Source: PWND01 sp964601515 (GTDB taxonomy: Bacteria; Bacteroidota; Bacteroidia; Bacteroidales; UBA7960). Taken from it: a DNA stretch of 15,633 nt. The position numbers and the translations under genes were made by a program. Location of the stretch: NCBI GenBank assembly GCA_964601515.1, contig CAZRNU010000068.1, forward strand, positions 1 through 15,633. The letters are read 5' to 3'. Shown piece by piece: positions 7,208-13,224 of the stretch. Position 1 is the stretch's first letter, and the number at the start of each line of letters is the position of its first letter. The notes below the pieces were generated by a model. It was not told the DNA's origin. It made no database searches and saw only the letters and a list, made by a program, of their open reading frames with translations.

Positions 7208-7611
7208 ATATCCATATCCTTATCCTTATCACTCTCCACTCCCTCAGTTTTATACTTAGACGGGCATTTGAGTAGCAATGAAGTTGCAACAAACACATCC
7301 TCTTCGAATTTGCCGATTAAAACAATTTGATCAGACTTTTCGAAATCAGTTGGTTTTTGTCCAAGATGATGAACCTTTGATTCATACCCTTTATCGTCAA
7401 TCATATAAAAGGTAAGTAATAAAGTATTACCAATAATAATCTCTTCAACAGGTTTCTCCATATTTAGAATGCCAATAATGTGAAATTCCTTACCCGGATT
7501 ATTCCTTGCAACATCAAATGATGAATAAGTATCAGCCTGATAAACCATAGAAATGATAACAGCCAAAGCAATTACAAGAAATATAAGCAGAGCTATTTGA
7601 GTTTTTTTCAT
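7201..7611 (-). CDS. ccmE: CcmE-like haem chaperone, CxxxY type
   Basis: CcmE carries haem covalently in the periplasm and hands it to apocytochrome c in System I maturation. The 136-residue protein has an N-terminal signal anchor (about 5-23) and a small OB-fold beta domain (about 38-115: KEFHIIGIL, LTFYMIDDKG, QIVLIGKFEEDVFVATSLLLKCPSKY). The family's haem-attachment site, HxxxY in E. coli, is here C116-P-S-K-Y120, the CxxxY form known from archaea, Desulfovibrio and some other bacteria. H81-H82 lie in the middle of the domain. The tail after Y120 is acidic and ends in alternating D-K/D-M pairs encoded by a 6-bp tandem repeat at about 7204-7229. The gene begins three bases after ccmD. ccmF, which commonly comes next, is absent because the convergent LpxD-like gene ends here. 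Confidence 0.85.
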   Translation of the reverse strand: MKKTQIALLIFLVIALAVIISMVYQADTYSSFDVARNNPGKEFHIIGILNMEKPVEEIIIGNTLLLTFYMIDDKGYESKVHHLGQKPTDFEKSDQIVLIGKFEEDVFVATSLLLKCPSKYKTEGVESDKDKDMDMV

Positions 7612-7614
7612 ATG

Positions 7615-7758
7615 TTACAATTCCTCTTCCTTTTCCTTAATCTTTTTCTCAATCCTTCTAAGTCTGTTGTCAATGAAAAACATTGCCATACCTATACCTG
7701 CTAGTATTACAGCTAACACCAAAGCAACTACCATTATTTTTCCGTCTTGTTCAAACAT
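7615..7758 (-). CDS. ccmD: CcmD-like small membrane protein
   Basis: A 47-residue protein, MFEQDGKIMVV onward, with one transmembrane segment at about 8-28 and a highly charged helix behind it (DNRLRRIEKKIKEKEEEL, 30-47). This topology, the size and the position between ccmC and ccmE match CcmD, the small subunit that helps release holo-CcmE from the CcmABC complex. CcmD proteins share little sequence, so the call rests mainly on context. The open frame continues 25 codons further upstream to an ATG at 7833, but that extension translates one of the palindromic repeats, so the start at 7758 is preferred. The start has no Shine-Dalgarno sequence. It is separated from ccmC by about 300 bases of repeats and an assembly gap, yet from ccmE by only three. 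Confidence 0.72.
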   Translation of the reverse strand: MFEQDGKIMVVALVLAVILAGIGMAMFFIDNRLRRIEKKIKEKEEEL

Positions 7759-7776
7759 AATATTTTTCAATTTATC

Positions 7777-7793
7777 CAACCCTTCCGGGGTTG
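7777..7793. repeat. Palindromic repeat, copy 1
   Basis: The 17-mer CAACCCTTCCGGGGTTG folds into a 7-bp stem (one T-G pair) with a 3-base loop. It matches copy 2 at 7831-7847 at 14 of 17 positions, with two of the differences (positions 4 and 14) compensating each other in the stem. Paired change suggests that the hairpin, not the letter sequence, is what is kept. Confidence 0.7.
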
Positions 7794-7829
7794 CGATTGT
7801 TTTATTATCAGCTTTTTTTCTACAGAAAT

Positions 7830-7848
7830 TCAATCCCTTCGGGATTGA
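7830..7848. repeat. Palindromic repeat, copy 2
   Basis: TCAATCCC, loop TTC, GGGATTGA makes a perfect 8-bp stem and can also close as a C(UUCG)G tetraloop, an unusually stable RNA hairpin. On the minus strand it lies between ccmC and ccmD, so it would sit in the polycistronic message if the cluster is one transcript. No T-run follows it in the ccm direction, so it is unlikely to be a simple terminator. Confidence 0.72.
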
Positions 7849-7871
7849 CTATCCTTGTTCATTAAAGTATT

Positions 7872-7926
7872 ATCTTCAATCTTCAATCTTCAATCTTCAA
7901 TCTTCAATCTTCAATCTTCAATCTTC
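7872..7926. repeat. (ATCTTCA)n heptamer array, left part
   Basis: Seven perfect tandem copies of ATCTTCA plus six bases of an eighth, 55 nt in all, run directly into the N block. No copy carries a substitution. Read on the minus strand the unit is TGAAGAT. Confidence 0.95.
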
Positions 7927-8026
7927 NNNNNNNNNNNNNNNNNNNNNNNNNNNNNNNNNNNNNNNNNNNNNNNNNNNNNNNNNNNNNNNNNNNNNNNNNN
8001 NNNNNNNNNNNNNNNNNNNNNNNNNN
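7927..8026. other. Scaffold gap of 100 N
   Basis: Exactly 100 undetermined bases, the conventional placeholder for a gap of unknown size. It lies wholly within the heptamer array, so the array was too long or too uniform for the reads to cross. Confidence 0.98.
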
Positions 8027-8081
8027 ATCTTCAATCTTCAATCTTCAATCTTCAATCTTCAATCTTCAATCTTCAATCTTC
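8027..8081. repeat. (ATCTTCA)n heptamer array, right part
   Basis: Another 55 nt of perfect heptamers (seven copies plus six bases), followed by a diverged partial copy TCAATCT at 8082-8088. The 23 bases nearest its right end (8059-8081) are inside the ccmC coding sequence and include its stop codon. Confidence 0.95.
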
Positions 8082-8727
8082 TCAATCTAAAAATTATTTC
8101 GGCAATCCAAAAGCTTAGTATAATCCATCCTATTGCTGCGGGCCAAAATATTTTTCTCATTGACGGGTCGAGGTCGCCGGTAGCAAGAGCCGGATTACCA
8201 CCCAATCCGGGATGAATAGAAGATGAAGCCAATCTTGGAATTACCATTATAAACAGGAAAAACATTACAAAAGCAAAGATGCTATATACAGCAGACAGCC
8301 TAGCTCTTTTATCTTCATCCTCAACACTTGCCCTAAGCACTAAATATGCAAGATATACTAACATACCAATTGCGGCGCCATTCAATTTAGGGTCATTTAC
8401 CCAAAATGCACCCCAAGTATTTTGCGCCCATATCATACCTGTAATAAGGCCTAAAGTTCCGAAAATCAAGCCTGTATTAACCATAGAAATAGCTTTAATG
8501 TCGTATTTCAATTTATTTGTGCGCAAAAACATAATACTATTAACCATTCCCATAAAAAGAATAAATATCATAGCAAACCACATCCCAACATGAAAATAAA
8601 CATTTCGAATAGTTTGCCTGATTACCGGCATTTCAGGAGCATCAAACAAAAACCCACCAATTATTACGTAAATCAATATTGAAATACATAAAACTTTCCA
8701 CCAACTATGTTTTAAAAATCCAATCAT
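8059..8727 (-). CDS. ccmC: CcmC-like haem-handling protein (CcmC/CcsA family)
   Basis: CcmC binds haem in the membrane and attaches it to CcmE in the periplasm. From the ATG at 8727 the protein has 222 residues and about six transmembrane segments (near 13-29, 45-66, 84-101, 115-131, 147-164 and 194-214). The tryptophan-rich loop WGAFWVNDPKLN (105-116) is the WWD motif region. The external haem-ligand histidines are probably H46 (YFHVGMW) and H172 (SSIHPG). A frame extends upstream to a TTG at 8751 that overlaps ccmB by 13 nt; the ATG is preferred and leaves an 11-nt gap after ccmB. The last residues, LRRLKIED, and the TGA stop are encoded by the heptamer repeat array, so the natural C-terminus has probably been replaced or extended by repeat sequence. 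Confidence 0.88.
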   Translation of the reverse strand: MIGFLKHSWWKVLCISILIYVIIGGFLFDAPEMPVIRQTIRNVYFHVGMWFAMIFILFMGMVNSIMFLRTNKLKYDIKAISMVNTGLIFGTLGLITGMIWAQNTWGAFWVNDPKLNGAAIGMLVYLAYLVLRASVEDEDKRARLSAVYSIFAFVMFFLFIMVIPRLASSSIHPGLGGNPALATGDLDPSMRKIFWPAAIGWIILSFWIAEIIFRLRRLKIED

Positions 8728-8738
8728 AATTATTAAGA

Positions 8739-9395
8739 TTAATCTTGCCAAATATACGGGAAAAGAGTATTAGATAATACTACAGCTATTAAAGAAATCA
8801 CAAAACTTATTAAAATATCCGGATAAAATTCTAATAAAGCCTTGCCAGTAATAACACTTTCCGATGCTCTCATCAGAACAAGTAATTGCGGTAAGAAAAT
8901 CGGAAAACTAAGAATAGAAACAAGAGTGAAATTATTTCTAACTTTTGACGCTATAGCCGACATTAGAGTTATAACAGATGATATTCCCAAAACGCCAACA
9001 ATTAAAACAATAATGAATGCAGTGATGTTTTGCACAATATTTCCCATAAAAATCAGGAATACTAAAAAAGCAATTATAGCAAGCAGTAGTAGCAACAAAG
9101 TATTAAAAATAAGTTTGGAATTTATAAAAGCTACCGGACTAACAATAGTATAATAATACATTCCTCTGTCAGGACTTTCCTGAATAAAGCTTTTAAGTAT
9201 TGAATTAAATGAAGCGAATAGAAGAATAATCCAGAATAATGCATTCCAGACCTTAAAGCTAATAATTCCATCAAAAGCTAAAAAGCAAACAAAAACTGTT
9301 GATACCAGATATAAAATAATACTGCCAAAAGCTGATTTACTTTTGATTTCTAGGAGAATATCCTTATAAACAAGTAGCAAAGTAGGATTAACCAT
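8739..9395 (-). CDS. ccmB: CcmB-like ABC transporter membrane subunit
   Basis: CcmB is the membrane partner of the CcmA ATPase in the complex that releases haem-loaded CcmE. Starting at the ATG at 9395 the protein has 218 residues and about six transmembrane segments. The first cytoplasmic stretch, YKDILLEIKSKSAFGSIILY (10-29), and the loop ASFNSILKSFIQESPDRGMYYY (61-82) resemble Bacteroidota CcmB, as does LSFPIFLPQLLVLMR (152-166). The frame is open upstream to a GTG at 9416 whose first base is the last base of the preceding gene's TAG, giving a possible 225-residue form. No Shine-Dalgarno sequence favours either. ccmA is not adjacent, which is unusual compared with the proteobacterial ccmABC order. 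ccmC follows 11 nt downstream. Confidence 0.85.
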   Translation of the reverse strand: MVNPTLLLVYKDILLEIKSKSAFGSIILYLVSTVFVCFLAFDGIISFKVWNALFWIILLFASFNSILKSFIQESPDRGMYYYTIVSPVAFINSKLIFNTLLLLLLAIIAFLVFLIFMGNIVQNITAFIIVLIVGVLGISSVITLMSAIASKVRNNFTLVSILSFPIFLPQLLVLMRASESVITGKALLEFYPDILISFVISLIAVVLSNTLFPYIWQD

Positions 9396-9415
9396 CAAGA
9401 AATTAGTTATATTCA

Positions 9416-12400
9416 CTAATTTATCACAATCACTTTTTCAGCTATTCCGTAGTCTGATATAATGCGAACGATATAAACACCGGAGGTTAATTTCCCGGTA
9501 TCTAGTTTTGTCATATTAGAATAACCTGACATAACAGAAATTTGGACTACTCCTTTTAAGTCATATATCATGATATCCCAATTTTGTTTATAAAGAAAGC
9601 CAAAATCAATCATAACAAAATCTTTAGCAGGATTTGGATATACAGATATTACCTCAGAAAACTCCGGTTGATTAATGTTAGTAACAAACAGCTCAAATGT
9701 TTCTTGAGCTGTACACCCATTTTCGTCAGTAACAGTAACGGTATATAACCCCGGAGCCAGTCCTTCAATATATGATCCGGAGTGACCAGAATCCCACTCG
9801 TAAGTTACGGCACCAACAGCATTGATAACACTAACCTGAATAGAGCCATTGTTTTGCCCGGGTTCAGGATTTACTACCTGAGCAATAATAATAATTTCTG
9901 CAGGATTATTCAGAGTATAACTTGCATCAGTTTCGCAATTATTAAAATCAATTACTTCAACACTATATATACCGGCAGGCAAATCATTAATTGTATTACC
10001 AACCCTTTGGTCGTTCCACAAATATTGATAAGGGGCAGTGCCACCTACTGCCTGAATATGAATTGAACCATCAGTAGAGTTATGGCAATATGGTTGAATA
10101 ATTTCAACAACATTTATTGCAAGTGGATTTGGTTGTGTAATTTCAAATTCATAAAAAGCAAAGCACTCAGCACTGCTTAACTGCAAAGTATAAACACCAG
10201 GAGCCAGGTTATTAATTGATTGTTCAGTGCTTTCATTACTCCACAGGTAGTTATATTCACCTTCTGAAACAGTAACTGCAATACTTCCATTATTATATCC
10301 ATGACAAGTTACATCATTTTCAACAATTGTAACTCCGGGAATTCCACCATCACTAACAAAAATATCAAACTCTGCCTGACAGCCACCATCATTATTTGTA
10401 ACTGTAACAGTGTATAATCCGGATGACAAATCGCTTAATTCAGGGCCAACCTCTCCTCCATCCCAAAGATATGAGTAGTTTGACTCTGGATTTACAGCCG
10501 ATAAAACAATTGCTCCATCGGATTCACCGCATGCAGTTGTATTTGTAACATCAATATTAATTTGTAAAGCTGTTCCGGTATTGTTAACTACAAATGAGGC
10601 AGTCCCCTGACATCCCCAGTCATCTGTAACACTTACTGAATAAGTTCCTGCATTTATATTCAATAATTCAGAAGATGTGGCATTCGTATTCCACAGATAA
10701 GTATAAGGAGCTTGACCATTGGTTACATTTAATAAAATTGCACCATTGGGAAGTTCGCATGTTGTATGAACTATATCAGCCAATACCAACAAATCTACTT
10801 GATTAGCATCAAGTATTACATTAACAGTTCCAACACATTCGTTTACATCAGTCACAGTAACAGTGTAGCTTCCTGCAATGAGATCAGACTGAACAGGTAA
10901 ATTATAATTCTCATCATTACTCCATACAAAACTAAATGGAGCAGTTCCCGTAATCGGAATAATTTCAATGCTTCCATTATTGTGCAGGCAAACCGGAGAT
11001 ATTGTTTCATAAGATAAAGTAACCGCATTAACACTAGTAACATTAACCGGGACAATAATTTCGCAGTTATTGGCATCCGAAATTGTTACATTATAATTTC
11101 CGGGAGCTAAACCAACAGCCATAGCTGTAGTTTGAGCAGGCTCAGTATCCCAAAGATATGTAAAAGGTTCTTGGCCTGTTATAGGGGTAATAATTGCTAC
11201 GCCATTAGCACCGTTGCATGCGCTCGGAATAACTTCAAGATTATATTCAATTTCTTTTTGTTCAACTTGCGCAGAATATTCATTAACACAACCGTCGTTA
11301 TCAGTTATTGTAACAGTATAAGCTCCCTCGCCTAAACCGGTAATTACAGAGCTGAAAGAAACAGGGTCGGTATCCCATTCATAAGAAAATGGAGGAGTTC
11401 CTGACAAAGGCAGGGCAGAAATACTGCCATTATTGTTTCCACAGAAGTCGTGAATTACATCAAGAAGAGCTATAATATTGCAATTACCAACATTATTTCC
11501 CAAATTAAGCCGAACCATTGGAGTGGCAGTTTCAAAATTCCAAATTCCATCAACATTTGAAAAAGAAGCATTTTCAGGTTGCCATACAGAATTATCTGCA
11601 GCAATAGCAACATTATTGCTATTATATTCTATTGAAGCGAGATAATATGTACCGGCATCAAGAGTAATTTCATCAATCTCAATTATGACCCAAATAGCTT
11701 CACCCTCTACACTATTAATATTGTCGGCAACAATTTCATGCGGCTGAGAACGAGATACTTCTTCAAAGCCTAAGAGTTCAGAAAACTGATATAAAACAGC
11801 AGAAATTTCTTCACCTTCATTAGTATTTTCGTGAATAGCAACAGAAATTGAAGTAGCATCAACTTGTTTACCAACATAAAACATATTACCGGTATGAGAA
11901 ATTCCTTGTTGTGCAGGCCACACTAAACTACCTGAAGAATAGTACCCGAGGTCTCTAGCATAAACCGAATCGCCTACAATTATTGTTGATTGTTTTTTAT
12001 TATTTAATGGAATTTGGTCAATTTGAGTTTGTTCAACATTATAAACTAATTCATATAGTCCCTTTCCGGGGATTACAAAAGGATCATTAATCGGTATTAA
12101 AACTTCTTGAGAAGGATTTAAAGAAGCTATCAGATTGCTTTCTAAAGAATAAAGATACTCATTAACATCTAATGTCAATTGAATATTTGTTTGAGCCATA
12201 GACCCTGCATTTTTAACAGTACCTGCCAAATTGATACTATTGTTAACACCTTCAGGAATTATAGTATAACCTTCATGTCTGATATCAACAAGTTCTAAAT
12301 CATTATCTGTTAGAGAAATGACACTAACATCATCTATCATCCAAAAATATTGTGATGCTCCTTTTTTATGAAACCTAACCCAAACAGTTTCGCGACCGCC

Positions 12401-12997
12401 GGCAACAGCAGAAATATTCAAAATTGTTACCAAAGGATTTGCACTGGTATTATTTGGGGAAAGTCCATTGCTCACATCAAAACTTACCCAATTTATTCCA
12501 TTATTACTAACAAGAACTGTAAGTTCAATAAGATCGGGATTGCAACAGAATCTGAAAAAGTGTTCAAATCTAAGTCCAACACTTGTGTGTGCAGATAAAT
12601 TTATAACCGGACTTTGAATATACGCATCAACTAATTCATATTCAGTATTTCCGGCATTACAAAAATCACTGTCAAGAATCATAAAGCCATTTCCTGATGT
12701 AGTTGAATTAATAGGCGGTATACCAACCGAAAATGGACCTTGAGGTCCGGTATATGAGTGCTGAAAAGAACAGAATCCATTATTGTTGATGTTTTGCCAA
12801 CTTCCGGGCAAACCTCCGTTGAATGATTCTGACCAAACAGTTTCGTAACTTGGCCTGAAACTCTTATCGGTATTAGCTTGCAATTCAGACAAATTTATTG
12901 AAGCAGGTTTAACAACATATTGAGCACCCAATTTATTATTGATAAAAACTATTGTAAAAAGTGCAATGAGGCTAATGGTAGTAAGTTTTTTCATCAT
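9416..12997 (-). CDS. Large secreted T9SS cargo protein with SprB-like repeats
   Basis: A 1193-residue exported protein. Residues 1-25 are a Sec signal peptide (KK, hydrophobic core, then GAQ). Residues 52-228 look like a MAM-like, choice-of-anchor jelly-roll domain (WSESFNGGLPGSW to WMIDDVSVI). Residues 230-340 look like a CARDB-type beta domain. Residues 519-1105 (DNA 9683-11443) hold eight SprB-like repeats of about 58-75 residues, each with NGSI near the start, PxxYLWxxxxxxxxIxxLxAGxYTVxVTDxxxC in the middle. Seven have a leading cysteine that can pair with the trailing one; repeat 8 does not. Residues 1119-1193 are a type A T9SS sorting domain, with YPNPAKD, YDLKGV, GVYIVRI and the terminal KVIVIN. 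It is expected to be anchored at the surface or released. Adhesion is likely; the ligand is unknown. Confidence 0.93.
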   Translation of the reverse strand: MMKKLTTISLIALFTIVFINNKLGAQYVVKPASINLSELQANTDKSFRPSYETVWSESFNGGLPGSWQNINNNGFCSFQHSYTGPQGPFSVGIPPINSTTSGNGFMILDSDFCNAGNTEYELVDAYIQSPVINLSAHTSVGLRFEHFFRFCCNPDLIELTVLVSNNGINWVSFDVSNGLSPNNTSANPLVTILNISAVAGGRETVWVRFHKKGASQYFWMIDDVSVISLTDNDLELVDIRHEGYTIIPEGVNNSINLAGTVKNAGSMAQTNIQLTLDVNEYLYSLESNLIASLNPSQEVLIPINDPFVIPGKGLYELVYNVEQTQIDQIPLNNKKQSTIIVGDSVYARDLGYYSSGSLVWPAQQGISHTGNMFYVGKQVDATSISVAIHENTNEGEEISAVLYQFSELLGFEEVSRSQPHEIVADNINSVEGEAIWVIIEIDEITLDAGTYYLASIEYNSNNVAIAADNSVWQPENASFSNVDGIWNFETATPMVRLNLGNNVGNCNIIALLDVIHDFCGNNNGSISALPLSGTPPFSYEWDTDPVSFSSVITGLGEGAYTVTITDNDGCVNEYSAQVEQKEIEYNLEVIPSACNGANGVAIITPITGQEPFTYLWDTEPAQTTAMAVGLAPGNYNVTISDANNCEIIVPVNVTSVNAVTLSYETISPVCLHNNGSIEIIPITGTAPFSFVWSNDENYNLPVQSDLIAGSYTVTVTDVNECVGTVNVILDANQVDLLVLADIVHTTCELPNGAILLNVTNGQAPYTYLWNTNATSSELLNINAGTYSVSVTDDWGCQGTASFVVNNTGTALQINIDVTNTTACGESDGAIVLSAVNPESNYSYLWDGGEVGPELSDLSSGLYTVTVTNNDGGCQAEFDIFVSDGGIPGVTIVENDVTCHGYNNGSIAVTVSEGEYNYLWSNESTEQSINNLAPGVYTLQLSSAECFAFYEFEITQPNPLAINVVEIIQPYCHNSTDGSIHIQAVGGTAPYQYLWNDQRVGNTINDLPAGIYSVEVIDFNNCETDASYTLNNPAEIIIIAQVVNPEPGQNNGSIQVSVINAVGAVTYEWDSGHSGSYIEGLAPGLYTVTVTDENGCTAQETFELFVTNINQPEFSEVISVYPNPAKDFVMIDFGFLYKQNWDIMIYDLKGVVQISVMSGYSNMTKLDTGKLTSGVYIVRIISDYGIAEKVIVIN
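9683..11443 (-). repeat. Protein-level tandem repeats, eight SprB-like modules
   Basis: Module starts in the protein are at about residues 519, 594, 670, 747, 823, 898, 971 and 1044. The modules share the pattern but are well diverged at both protein and DNA level, so recent slippage duplication is not evident. Modules 3, 4 and 7 keep PxxYLW/FVW most clearly; module 5 has an ESN insertion and NDGGC in place of the DxxxC ending. Confidence 0.85.
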
Positions 12998-13121
12998 GAT
13001 AATTTTTTTTGTTAATCAGTTTGTAATACCATTATTTTGGACGTTTCTGATTTTATTTAGTAAGAGAAATGTTAGATATTAAGATTAGTATGTCATTATA
13101 AAACCATACAAATCAACCTTA

Positions 13122-13151
13122 CAAAGTTAATGAAATCATAATAAAAACAAA
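13122..13151 (-). promoter_or_regulatory. Bacteroidota promoter for the T9SS cargo gene
   Basis: On the minus strand, TTTG (13151-13148) is followed after 18 bp by TAACTTTG (13129-13122). Both elements match the Bacteroidota -33/-7 consensus at nearly the standard spacing. Transcription would start near 13115, giving a leader of about 118 nt, long for the group, with no hairpin obvious in it. This is the strongest promoter match in the window and suggests the cargo gene, and perhaps the ccm genes behind it, starts a new transcript here. Confidence 0.58.
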
Positions 13152-13198
13152 CAATAAGGACAAAAAAGAGGATTCAGCTATAAAAAACGGGAATAAAA

Positions 13199-13213
13199 CA
13201 ACAAAAAATGTTG
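13199..13213 (-). terminator. Weak hairpin after the NapH-NapG-like gene
   Basis: CAACA, a five-base loop and TGTTG form a 5-bp stem 12 nt past the stop codon of the iron-sulphur gene. In the minus-strand direction it is followed by TTTTATT. The stem is short and loop A/T only, so it is a marginal intrinsic terminator, but its place between that gene and the cargo-gene promoter is right. Confidence 0.3.
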
Positions 13214-13224
13214 AAAACTTATTG

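Larger units (their letters stand above)
7759..8058. other. Repeat-rich ccmC-ccmD intergenic region with assembly gap
   Basis: This stretch holds, from left to right, a 17-bp palindrome, a 36-bp spacer, a second related palindrome, a 23-bp spacer, the left half of a heptamer array, 100 N and part of the right half of the array. I see no gene in it. Open frames that cross it on the plus strand are only translations of the heptamer. Its real length is unknown because of the gap. Confidence 0.8.

Noticed and set aside
6798..7298. 166-codon minus-strand open frame across the end of the LpxD-like gene
   Set aside because: It lies antisense to clear hexapeptide-repeat coding sequence and overlaps ccmE in another frame; its composition is not protein-like.
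7759..7833. N-terminal extension of the CcmD-like protein to the ATG at 7833
   Set aside because: The extra 25 codons translate a palindromic repeat, and CcmD proteins start close to the membrane segment.
7872..8081. Possible CRISPR array
   Set aside because: The unit is a 7-bp perfect tandem with no spacers and no cas genes nearby.
7667..8215. Long plus-strand open frames through the heptamer array (SSIFNLQ-type peptides)
   Set aside because: They are translations of a low-complexity repeat and an N gap, opposite to ccmC and ccmD, with no protein-like composition.
8728..8751. TTG start for ccmC giving eight more residues
   Set aside because: It overlaps ccmB by 13 nt and uses a rare start, while an ATG eight codons in gives normal family length.
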